A DNA stretch of 64,000 nucleotides from Hawksworthiomyces lignivorus. Lineage: Eukaryota > Ascomycota > Sordariomycetes > Ophiostomatales > Ophiostomataceae. Shown here piece by piece: positions 33,957 through 44,040 of this stretch; positions within the stretch are counted from its first letter, which is position 1, and the number at the start of each line of letters is the position of its first letter. A program made the translations under genes and the position numbers. The DNA lies in contig NTMA01000001.1 of NCBI GenBank assembly GCA_002917075.1, positions 682,001 through 746,000 on the forward strand, in the 5' to 3' direction. The notes beneath the pieces were generated by a model. It made no database searches, had not been told where the DNA came from, and saw nothing but the letters and a program-made list of their open reading frames with translations.

Positions 33957-34956
33957 CTATGCTTTGTGTGAAGAATGAAAGACATTCATCATATGCTCGA
34001 TCTCTTGAGAATAGACTTCCACTGCTTGAGTTTGCAATGTAGTGAGCTCTACTTTTGTGCAGTTTTCTGCAATGTACTTGTGGTAGTCAAGTCTGACATT
34101 GCGGTTCTGATTGATCTTCACGACTCCGCGGCGCATAGCTTTATGAAGCAACTCATCTGAGACTGGATGTGTTCCATGGAGCACAAGAGGGATATCGATT
34201 CCGACAGCGTGGTTAATTTTCTCCAGTCTAGTTTGATTAGTTAGGATAGCTGCACCTCAGTTATTATCGCAAGTGCGTGAAACTGCGAAAAAAAAAAGCG
34301 TACCTATCAAGCTGCCAGTATTTCTCTGCCCCTCCTGGTCCATAAGGGCCATGAACGTTGCCATAGCTAGGTGCCAGAAAATGCGTCCCTGTCTCCTGGA
34401 CAAATCGTGCAGCATCTTCCGGCTTTGTCAATACTTTTTCGAGCTCCAGGAAGGGAATGCCGTCTTCGCCGCCTTCCATACGCCCAAGCTCAGCCTCGAT
34501 GGTGATATTCTTAGCTTTTGCACGGTCGACAATAGAACGGACATATTTTATATTTTCCTCTTCTTCAAACATGGAGCCGTCTACCATAATGGAGTCGAAT
34601 GCACACTCTAGTGCCAGATCAGCGTCGCTTGGCTTCAGGCAGTGGTCCAGGTGAACCGCTACGGGAACAGAGGCAGCACGGGCTACATCTGAGACGTATT
34701 TTACAAAAGCAGGCCCTTGGAAATGCATGGACCATGGGAACAGTTGGATAATGGCCGGAGAGCGGCATCGCTCGGCGGCGCGTATCACAGCCAGCACTCC
34801 CTCGACATTATATCTGAATCAAGTCAATGAGATGTGAAGTGTCCCAAAAAAGGGAGCAGGTCAGAAAACTTACACACAGAACCCGCCAACAGCATAGCCA
34901 CCCTTTCTGGCTGCATCAATTATCTGCCAAGTTCTATTTTCTTCGGGATACGTCAT
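33957..34956 (-). CDS. class II ketose-bisphosphate aldolase family protein
   Basis: Zinc-dependent class II aldolase fold. Exons 34956-34874, 34813-34304 and 34227-33957 join to 287 residues. Expected active-site elements are present: VAVHLDHC (catalytic Asp, zinc His), SIMVDGSMF, IEAELG (Glu), APSYGNVHGPYG (His) and LVLHGTHPVSDE (His). The phosphate-binding GG(S/T)G that normally follows LHG is replaced by THPVS, so the usual phosphate grip at that end may be lost. A different or unphosphorylated acceptor, or reverse retro-aldol of a hydroxyacid, is possible. It resembles fungal paralogs outside glycolysis. Position and promoter context place it at the cluster edge. Confidence 0.82.
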
Positions 34957-36272
34957 TGTGTGTTCTAGATGAGTAGCAAATTTCTTGATAGGCAGCAAAT
35001 GTAGCTACAGCGCTCTCAGATGGCGCTGATAGTCTCCTTTTCTATTTCACTAAGATATTGCCATCTCATAAGTGTAAGGATTTTTGTCATATGTATCAAC
35101 ATTAACGGAGTTGCTGTAAAACCGGACAACAAGAATCGATCTTTGGTGCCTACAAGTCGGAAATGAATTAGAATCGGAGAATGCGGCCAGTGGTTAAATC
35201 AATTTCCTAGTATTCACCGAGCCTACTACCAATGGGCCATGTGAAATATCAGGCACTAACACAAGCAATTTCAAGGTAACGGACATATCATGCCGTGCTG
35301 CATTGTCAAAATCGTATTCTATGTGGCAGTAGATTCCGAAGCTTTGCCTACTGTGCAACTCTAGTGGTAAATGTATGGCTTGTAAAATGCGGAGGTTTGG
35401 AGATTTAGCCGATTTTCCGAGAAAACAGCGAACTGCTCCAAACCCCCAGTTAAATGCCATTTTCCCTAAGCCATCACTACAGCCTAGCGGCACGGCAACA
35501 AGCTTGCTGCGAGGGATAATTGATTCGCACACAATCACAGGACCACCATTGAATACACTTTAGGGATTTCGTGAAATACGCTTCCTATCTTCTCCATTAC
35601 TTTGTAGCAGAACTTATTTTGTATTATGCTAGCAATTTTCCACACTCCATGGCCACGGGAGGTAACGGAAGCTCACGCACAGCTCCTAACTATGTCCCAT
35701 ACTAGTACATTAACTACTCTCTCGACGTTGTTCGCAAAATACAGTGGTCGTGTCACAGTTCTATTATAATTTGGTGCTCCCTCACCGCATTGTCCAATGT
35801 CAATTAGAGGGACCGGGCTTCATAGACGCCAGTTCCGGAGGAAAACAGGCCTCACACCGAACCCACTGTCATGATTGCTAGTCAATGAAACTCCTTATAA
35901 AAACTATGTTAATCATATATCAGCTTGATGCATTTTGCATTGGCGGTAATTTTTTGGGCCAGCTTCTTGGTAGGAAATTTTTGCCATCATCGACTTCAGC
36001 TGACTTTTTTATAATTTTTGTCTGTTCGTCTTCAAAAATACGCCAGGTTGTCGGCAAAAAATGTGCAGTAAAATCTATATGTCATAGTTGAACAGCCCCT
36101 CGTAGAGTCATGTCTACGTTGTATGTGCTGTCTTGGTGGTCCACGTCGTTATTGGACAGTGAAGATGCATTTCGCATAGCAAATTGTAGTCCATCAAATA
36201 TGTGTCACCTGTTACCGCAAGCCTCGTGTTCTGTGCCTTCTCTATCTGATTTACCCACCCATACATCGATCC
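34957..36272. other. intergenic region with an unexplained open frame
   Basis: A CCGGACAAC element lies near 35122 and TTGTCGGC near 36049-36056. A minus-strand frame at 35194-35538 (about 114 codons, no ATG start) has protein-like composition but no motif I recognise. It could be an exon fragment or chance. Nothing else is supported. Confidence 0.35.
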
Positions 36273-37826
36273 ATGAAAATGGTTTCATCAATCGACTCAT
36301 TTGAGTTTTCTTATCCCGTTCGTAACGTTGCTATTGTCGGTGCCGGCCTTGCAGGCCTCGTCGCGGCCGTGCACTTGCGCCGGGTCGGCTGTGAAGTAGT
36401 TATATTCGAGCGCGCCGACACAGTCGGGGGAGCGTGGGTGTACTGCTCACAGACTGATAGCGACCCACCGTATCCAAACACAAGCCCAGCACCTCCCGAC
36501 TCGATGGACCTAGGCGGCAAGGATCTCTCGGCAGCCGAAGCCGCTTTGCGGTTTGCTCCGCCAGGCCCAGTCTACACCAACATGCGGGGCCGCGGCATCG
36601 CCGCTGTCATGCAGACATCGTTGCTGGCATGGCCACCGGGTACCCCCGATGGAATGCACCACAGTGTTGTCTTGGAGTATCTACGCGAGCTGGCGCGAAT
36701 GCATGGACTCTTGCCCTACATCTGCCTTCGCACCCGCGTGGAGGCGGTAGTCGACGATACGGTCGATGGCCCTGGTAAGTGGCTCGTCCGTACAGCCCAG
36801 CTTGTTGAAGATGCCGAGAAAGATCACTGGACGCTGGAGAGACAATCACAGCGCTTTGATGCCGTCGTTATAGCAGCTGGCCGCTATGGAGCACCAAGGG
36901 TACCCGATATTCCTGGGCTCGCTCTTTGGCACCAGCGCTGGCCGCAGCGCGTCCGCCATGCAAAGCAATACCGCTCGCCGGCTCCCTACGCAAGACGCAA
37001 CGTACTCATTATTGGCACCTTCATCTCAGCTATGGAGATTGCCAGTGAGCTGGCCGATCATGGCGCTGCACACGTGTACGCCAGCGGCCGCAACTCGCCC
37101 TTCGATTTGCGTGAAAAGAACGACACAAAAGGCATCACCGAGGTGGTATCCATGGTGACAGAATTTTTAACAGCTGAGGATAGCAGTGGAACGCCAGACG
37201 GCGACAATGACAATGATCCTATTCCTGGCACCGCTGTTCTCGACGGCGGGCGTGTGCTGTCGGGAATACATCACGTCATACTCGCGACTGGTTACTTGAC
37301 AAGTTTTCCCTTTCTGGGTCCGCGCCGTGAGCAGCGCAACACGCCACAAGCTGCTTTTAATGATGGTGATGGCGGTGAAGATGACGAGGTTATCGTCGCT
37401 TCTGACGCTCGCACCGTCTACAACCTTCACGAAGATATCTTTTATATTCCCGACCCGACGCTCGCGTTTATGGGCATCGTGCAGTTTGCATCGACATTTC
37501 CGCTCTTTGACGTGCAGGCGCAAGTGCTGGCTGCTGTGTGGGCACGCGACAGCGCCGTGCGGCTGCCATCCAAGGCCGCGATGCGCGCCAAGCAGCGGCG
37601 GCGACGGCAGCGCCTGCTGCCAGGGACATTACTCAACAGCATCTTTCTGCTTGACCATGTGGTTATCCGTCGCCTGTTGGACTGGGCAAACGGCCAGCTG
37701 ACGGCATCCGGACAGCCACCCTTGCCGGGACCGCACCCCGGCTGGTGGACAGCATACGAGGTCGAGCGGGAGCGATCGCACAAGTGGCTGGGTGTCTACC
37801 AGGATCACTACTTAGGCGGAAACTAA
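36273..37826 (+). CDS. flavin-containing monooxygenase-like oxidoreductase
   Basis: Single-exon 517-residue protein; Met at 36273 or 36279 could start it. The FAD Rossmann motif VGAGLAGLVAAVHL with ERADTVGGAW, and the FMO-type motif VILATGYLTSFPF, are visible. The second dinucleotide (NADPH) site reads IIGTFISAMEIASEL, with Thr-Phe-Ile where GxGxSG is usual, so NADPH binding may be weakened. FMOs add oxygen to N, S or carbonyl carbon. It is 1.3 kb beyond the aldolase; membership of the cluster is possible but not shown. Confidence 0.83.
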   Translation: MKMVSSIDSFEFSYPVRNVAIVGAGLAGLVAAVHLRRVGCEVVIFERADTVGGAWVYCSQTDSDPPYPNTSPAPPDSMDLGGKDLSAAEAALRFAPPGPVYTNMRGRGIAAVMQTSLLAWPPGTPDGMHHSVVLEYLRELARMHGLLPYICLRTRVEAVVDDTVDGPGKWLVRTAQLVEDAEKDHWTLERQSQRFDAVVIAAGRYGAPRVPDIPGLALWHQRWPQRVRHAKQYRSPAPYARRNVLIIGTFISAMEIASELADHGAAHVYASGRNSPFDLREKNDTKGITEVVSMVTEFLTAEDSSGTPDGDNDNDPIPGTAVLDGGRVLSGIHHVILATGYLTSFPFLGPRREQRNTPQAAFNDGDGGEDDEVIVASDARTVYNLHEDIFYIPDPTLAFMGIVQFASTFPLFDVQAQVLAAVWARDSAVRLPSKAAMRAKQRRRRQRLLPGTLLNSIFLLDHVVIRRLLDWANGQLTASGQPPLPGPHPGWWTAYEVERERSHKWLGVYQDHYLGGN

Positions 37827-38895
37827 AAATGCCCGATTGCATACGGCTGAAGTCCAATTCTAGATTTACATGCAACTATCGTGTATTACAGAAGACTGGC
37901 CACCCTTCCGGCTATTTTCTGCTTTTGGATCCAGTGGCTCTTGTACACTCGACTCCGCAATGAAGTCATAGACGACTTCTTTACTAGATACTACAGTCTG
38001 CTACAGACGAATTTGGCACCTGAAATAGAAGTTGGGTAAATTAGGTGACTTTCTTGTTATACCTAAATTTGTCTCAGTCACTGAGCTGTCACAGCTTTCC
38101 GCACAGTACAGAGCAAAAGGCAAGAAGGGCAGAAACGATATTTTCTTAAAATTCCTCAAATTTTCCTAGATATGACTAACATGTAGAACAAGGTATGCAT
38201 CTGTATCAGTTAGCGACAGTATTTCTTTAATACTTAATTTTTTTTATTTTTTTTTCGGCCAGATTCTAGCTTTTTGTTAGCCATAGTGCCTTATGTTCAG
38301 CGGAACTAACGGGTACAACAGTCGTCTCTCCACGCCTAATCTAGAGTCTTTGAGCTAATTGATTGGTTGTCATCTAAAACCATTCAAGTACACGCCTGTT
38401 GGAACATACATAGGCCTGTGGATTTCAGCCAATCAGATTCAAGGATTCGTTGAGCCTGAGACATCAACTCCCGTATAGTTAAATAGTGAGGCAATTATCC
38501 GTAGACCAGATATTACGCTTAGAATCAATCAAGCAATGCATTCTCCACTACTGCGCTGACAACGCCACAGAGTCACGCGGCTTGCCTCCGTCCATGAAAT
38601 CGAGTAGTATTACTGGTTCGAACACTATAGTGTCTAGGACCATAGCGAGCAGACGCCTAAAATTTTGTGACAGGGGAACGGCTAAAGCTTAGACCAGTCC
38701 TGACTGGCCAGGTCAAACACTGCTGTCAATGCAAAGTCACCGCACCATCCCCAATGTCACGCCACGAACATCTGCTGCTAATATCAAGCAGCAACGAATA
38801 TATAAATTCAACGAGCGATTGCAATACCTATTACTCTTTTTGACATGGCATCAAGAACCAAGACTACCCGAATCTCTCAATCATCTTAGAGCAGC
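37827..38895. other. intergenic region
   Basis: No gene supported. A/T-rich with poly-T near 38225-38258. A TATA-like ATATATAAATTC at about 38798-38809 suits the secreted-protein gene that follows. Confidence 0.4.
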
Positions 38896-39477
38896 ATGTC
38901 TCGTCTACTCAATCTAGTCATTATCCTCGTCGCCTTCAGCCGCCCAGTCTTCAGCCTCCAAATCCCAAGGGCGACCACCGACGATTGCACAACAATATGT
39001 AACCCCATGGCTGAGCTCGCTTCGGACTGTGGCTACCGAAACTCCACGGACATGATGGGGACGTACGGCCCTGCTATGATGCGATGCATCTGCGACAATA
39101 CCTCATTCAACGTCAGCGTGATCGGCCCGCTCTGCGCTAGCTGCTTCGAAGACAGCGGCACCATGATGGGAGGGGGGAATGGTATGATGGGAGGCGGCGG
39201 CATGATGAACGGTATATTCGCTTTTCATATTCTCAATTGTATGTACGGTGCTGACAGGGCGATAGGAGCAAATATGGACAATATTATGTCCGTATGCAAG
39301 TTCACCAGCACGTCGTATTCGCCAGCTGCGACGTCGCTGGTTGCTGATATTCGAGTGACCGCATCACCTGTGGTAACCACCTCGTCGGCAGCCCCGACAC
39401 AGAATGCGGCTATGAAGAGGCAAGCGGGGTTGCAGATACCCATTGCGATCGCTGTTGCTGCCGTGATGCTGGGTTAA
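38896..39477 (+). CDS. secreted Cys-rich protein, probably GPI-anchored, with Met/Gly-rich insert
   Basis: Single-exon 193-residue protein. A signal peptide is evident (MSRLLNLVIILVAFSRPVFS), and a C-terminal hydrophobic tail (IPIAIAVAAVMLG) after a Ser/Thr-rich stretch suggests a GPI anchor. The mature part has about nine Cys (CTTIC, CGYR, CICD, LCASC, NCMYG, VCKF). Between them lies MMGGGNGMMGGGGMM at about residues 96-110. I do not recognise a named domain; the Cys spacing is not a clear CFEM. Met-rich runs can bind Cu(I), so a copper-binding cell-surface role is conceivable (inference). Confidence 0.75.
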   Translation: MSRLLNLVIILVAFSRPVFSLQIPRATTDDCTTICNPMAELASDCGYRNSTDMMGTYGPAMMRCICDNTSFNVSVIGPLCASCFEDSGTMMGGGNGMMGGGGMMNGIFAFHILNCMYGADRAIGANMDNIMSVCKFTSTSYSPAATSLVADIRVTASPVVTTSSAAPTQNAAMKRQAGLQIPIAIAVAAVMLG

Positions 39478-40076
39478 AGGTTAGCAAAGGCGCAAACAGA
39501 CAAGCATCATTTGCACATTGTGATGACTTGCTGTGGCTACAATGCGGATAGTTCCTCTTCTAACAAGAAACTTTTATTGAGGTTACATATATTAAGAAAT
39601 TGTAATACTATAGTGATGTGCAGTCCAAGTTGATATAGCGTTGTTTCGGCTGCTGCTTTAGTAGTCTCTATAACAAAAGATCTTGTAGTTCGAAGTATTT
39701 GTCAACGGTTTAGAAGAAAGATCCTGAAATTAAAAATAATAAGAAACCCTTTTTTATCCAAAAAAGGAAAGAAAATAAAAATAAAAAATAATACTCTAGT
39801 ACTCCATATCAAGGTATCGAGCAAGTGGAAGCCTTCATAGTTGAACAAAAGGTGGCCCCAGATTGCCCGGCTCAGGCAAACCGGTCATAGACATTCGACT
39901 TAGCTAGGAGACATTCGAAGCGTCGTACAGATTGCCTCTTCCATTTCTTATGTCTGCGGCATTACTATCGCCTTTCTGATGATTATTTTACGGCTCAATT
40001 CATGATATTTATAATGCTTTTTTTTTTTTGGTATAATTTACAATGATAGTTTGACTTCTAATGCAGTAATATTATA
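39478..40076. other. intergenic region
   Basis: A/T-rich, with poly-A near 39735-39790 and poly-T near 40018-40029. No coding frame is supported. Confidence 0.4.
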
Positions 40077-41559
40077 TTATGACGTTGTAAAAAGTGCAGA
40101 GACCCTGAGAGAAAGATTCATGTAAGTAGATGTATATAAATTTCACCAAAAGTTCAGGGCATACTTACGACTCTCCGTTGTGGGTTCTCCGAATTGCCTC
40201 TGCTATGGTGTAACTGACATCCATCTGAGAGATTCTAGAACATGACTTGGCATGATCTCGTAGCGGGAGGGTGTTCGACACCACTAGCCTATCGATATCG
40301 CTCTTCTCGATGGCTGAAACCGAAGGGCCACTCAAAAATCCATGTGTGACAATGCCGATGCATTCTTTCGCCCCTTGTTCTTTGAGAATCTTAGATGCCA
40401 GCACAAGCGTACCGCAAGTGTCAGCTATGTCGTCGACGAGCACGGCGATTTTCCCTTTCACGTTCCCGACCAAGATCATGCGGCTGACCTGATTCGCAAC
40501 CTTGCGCTCCTTGTGAATGATAGCGAGCCCAACGCGAAGTTGATCAGCAATCATTGCAGCACTTAAGATACGCCATCAGTAGTCTGTACTTTCTGCGGGA
40601 AGAGTCTTGTACTGATTTAAAGGAAATACGAGTCAACGACATACCGCTTTGCGCCACCTGCATCCGGCGATACGATGACGATATCCTCCATATTATAGTT
40701 ACGTCGGATGACGTCTATCATGGTCTTCTCGGCGTATAGCTAATGGATGTTGCGTGAGCATCACTTCTAACTCGAGCAGTATGCATCGCACAAACTTACA
40801 CTGGAATTTGAGATGCCAAATTAGTAAAAAAAATTATCCCCAATTAACATAGATTGAACACAACACATACTTGTCGACCGGAATATTGAAAAAGCCCTGT
40901 ATTTGTGAAGCATGCAAATCCATTGTCTATGTTGAAAAGGTCAGCAATTTAATCGGAAAACACTTAAAGATCAAGTCGTTCGTATATACGAACTAAATTA
41001 ACCCCTATTATTTCATAGCTGGAACTTACGATAACATGAGTACACCCGGCAGCTTCTAGCATGGTAGCTACCAATTTTGCAGTAATAGGAGCCCTGCTAC
41101 GATCCTTCTTGTCCTGGCGAGCATATGGATAGCACGGCAGGACAGCAATAATTCTTCTAGCAGAAGCAATCTTGCATGCGTTGATAGTAATGAGCAGCTC
41201 CATGAGATTTTCATTCACGGGTTCTGAAGCCGTTTGAATAATAAAAACGTCGGCATCTCGAACGGAGATTCCTATTGATACAGATGTCTCGCCATTGGAG
41301 AATCGCGAGCTGCGTAGGCCCTCTGAAGTAACAGAGTAGCCAATTCTAGATAGCAATACATTATTAGATATTCTGTTCGATTGCAGAAGTCAAGTTAACG
41401 GTATTTACCTCGCAGCTACAAGCTGGGCAAAGTCGACATGGCTACTGCCTTCAGAGACAAATTCTCTTAGCCACCTGGTATAAAAGTTACTAGAAATTGA
41501 AATACTAACCAGTCAACAGGCGCAGACCATTTCCCATAGCCTCTTCGTTCCGGTAACAT
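40077..41559 (-). CDS. ribose-phosphate pyrophosphokinase (PRPP synthetase)
   Basis: Makes PRPP from ribose 5-phosphate and ATP. Exons 41559-41510, 41474-41409, 41345-41030, 40926-40871, 40800 (1 nt), 40739-40645, 40561-40169 and 40104-40077 give 334 residues. Family motifs are intact: [54 protein letters not shown], the PRPP loop [12 protein letters not shown] and RRTHNGES. The frame across 40871-40739 works only if a single T at 40800, flanked by a good acceptor (TTCCAG) and donor (GTAAGT), is kept as an exon, giving AAT (Asn) of PVDNLYAEK. It is divergent from a uracil phosphoribosyltransferase, which consumes PRPP. Confidence 0.9.
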
Positions 41560-42213
41560 ACGCCAGAATGGCTACTTCAAGTTGATTCTGGTGTGAGGGG
41601 ATATGACCTCAAACGGTCGAGTTGTGCAAGGCTGCAAGTCATAACAAGATAAATTGCAATAGCTGCATAGTAAGCTAACTCGAGTCTGCGGAGTAGTCTA
41701 TCTTCATTTGCAAGGCCAAGATTTGATCTCTTGATTAATTCCGCCCCACAACAACGCACCGGGGCGACGGCGCTTGGAAGCAAGTGTGGATAACGAGCGG
41801 TAACCGATAGGCTGGATGAAGCAATTATCGTAGCAAGACCACGTGATGATAAGGCCCCACCAGATATTTGATAAGTAGTGATTGCGCAGTTAGGCAATCG
41901 ACAAAGGTAAGAATACGGAGTACCTGACTCTAATCAGATAGCAGATAAACCCGTATCACTAATAGTCAAAAGATTTGAGCATTTTATATCAACGCCACTA
42001 TCTTGGTCTTATCAAGATTGGAAAAAAAAAATTATCCCAGGTGTTGATGAGGAACCATCTTCTAATATCGGCTAGCGTGCGAATCTCGTCGACGAAGATG
42101 GCCTTCTATAGTTACAAGGGTTTCGACGACTCCAGGTTTTAACCTCAAGTCATCCCATTGGCGTTAGAAAGGAAACCCAAAATCTGGCGAAAGGAACGAG
42201 CTCATCTAACGCA
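41560..42213. promoter_or_regulatory. bidirectional promoter with clustered GATA sites
   Basis: Five HGATAR-type sites occur within about 170 bp: TGATAAG at 41847-41853 and 41869-41875, AGATAG at 41936-41941, AGATAA at 41943-41948, and CTTATC at 42008-42013. AreA/NIT2 factors bind such sites during nitrogen limitation, fitting a uracil-nitrogen pathway. A poly-A run lies at 42021-42030. Confidence 0.5.
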
Positions 42214-43186
42214 ATGCCACAAATTACTGGGGTGAATGGTTCTGGCCTATCGGACAATCTAACTCTTCTGCCCCAGACAAATCATTTGTTAAGTTGCATG
42301 ACACAAATTCGAAATGCAGAAACCGGGTGCACTGAGTTTGTAGACGCCTTCGAGAAGGTTGCAGTCCAGCTTATGGTTGCAGGTATGAGAATGCACGCTC
42401 TTATTGCATGTACCAACATTAATTCGAATGTTCATATAATTCATTTGTCTTTGAAACGTGCGACTAATGCCGTTATCTACCTTCTTTACAGCTCTCGATC
42501 ACATACAGCCCGAGCCGGTTAATGTTGTGACCCCGACTGCTACAGTATATAATGGCTGCAGACAGGTGAAGCCTATATGCGGCATCAGCATTCTCCGTGC
42601 TGGCGCAAGCATGGAAACCGCACTGCGGAAGACATATAAGTATGACTTCAGATCCTCTTTCGCCAGTGACTAGAGCCGAGTCGCGCTGATGCATGCTGCG
42701 ATTTTAGTGGCCCTCTATGTTTTGGCAAAATCTTGATCCAACGCGATGAAGAGACGAGCTTGCCGACTCATCTCTATTCAAAATTTCCCGAAGACATTAC
42801 GTCAAGAAGTAGGTTGCAGAAACCGCCATTACGTGAATGAATTCGCGGACTAACAATGATTTTCTTAGCCGTCTTCATCCTTGAGCCAATGCTAGCCACT
42901 GGTGGATCTGCATCGAAAGCGATTGATATCCTGAAAGATGCGGGAGTGCGCGAGGAAGATATTATTTTTGTTAACCTCGTTGCCTCGAAGAAAGGCGTCG
43001 AAGTCATAACGAAGCGCTTTCCAGAACTCAAGATCGTGACGGCCGCAGTTGATAACGACCTGACGGCATCCAAGTACGTTAGAAAGAACTCCCATGGTTG
43101 CAATAGGACCGTATCTAACGTGCATTTACAGTCACATCGCGCCTGGACTAGGTGATTTTGGTGACAGATTCTACGGAACGGTATAA
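42214..43186 (+). CDS. uracil phosphoribosyltransferase, FUR1-like
   Basis: Converts uracil plus PRPP to UMP. Exons 42214-42382, 42492-42639, 42708-42808, 42869-43073 and 43132-43186 join in frame to 225 residues. Visible motifs are PICGISILRAGASMETALRK, GKILIQRDEETSLPTHLYSK, the PRPP-binding FILEPMLATGGSASKA and the C-terminal IAPGLGDFGDRFYGT, all characteristic of the eukaryotic FUR1 type. All introns are short with consensus donors and no stop interrupts the frame. It is divergent from the PRPP synthetase. It may be the salvage enzyme or a pathway-dedicated copy; the second gene at 46.1-46.8 kb is of a different subtype. Confidence 0.9.
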
Positions 43187-44040
43187 GTTCGGCTCGTATG
43201 TGAGACAAAAAAAGCATCTTGAAGTGGCCGCGAGATCTCCCATTTGGCCTGAAGCCGAACATCAGGGACTGGTCAAAGCTATATATATAATTATCAATAC
43301 CAATAAATATTCGAATTAAATAAGTATCGTAAACTGCCGTATACATATATGAGAGAGAAAGCACACGGTAAGATCTGCTAGGTACAGGTGGAGCCTTAGC
43401 CGTATGTGCACGGAGTTCTCCGTAGCTGATGGCACATTACTTTGCAATAGAACGGCGAATGATGGCTAGTGCCAGTACGGTGGAATACATATTAGAGGAG
43501 CAATTCAAAGGACGTGGTTCGCTATACTGTCCTGTGTTTCCACAAATCATACAAAAGCGCCTGCTTGTGGAGACCTTGAGTTAGCGGGGCTGTCCTGTCC
43601 AAAAACGAGTGATAAACCATTACAGTAAGTCATACTGTAATAGTCCGGCGCTGTCGGCATTACCTAGGTCCGTGTAATGAGAGAAAATCGCTAGCTGGGC
43701 TAAAGCGCTCTATTTCTCCCCACATCGGCGTTCGAGGGCTCTGGCCTCCCCAGACAACACATTTATCACTCTCGTCAGGTATTTGTATATACGCTTAGGA
43801 ACATGACAGAACAGACACAGACACCGTCATCAACAATATCCGAATCTGGTACGTTTGGAAATCAATTTACTCGGAGTATATGGACGGAGCCGCTGATATC
43901 GCGTCAAGTAGGATCTTCACGAAAGCGTTCCAGGCATGAGGTTTGTCAAATATATTCCCGGCTCCGGCGTCTTAATAGCGGGACACGTAATCTGATAATC
44001 AATAATGTAGTCGTTCACAACTGGTTATTCTATTACGGGG
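43187..44040. other. intergenic region
   Basis: Promoter space for the dehydrogenase. A frame beginning at 43803 (MTEQTQTPS) is not needed, since ATG at 44041 starts a frame that splices cleanly. No other feature is seen. Confidence 0.4.
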
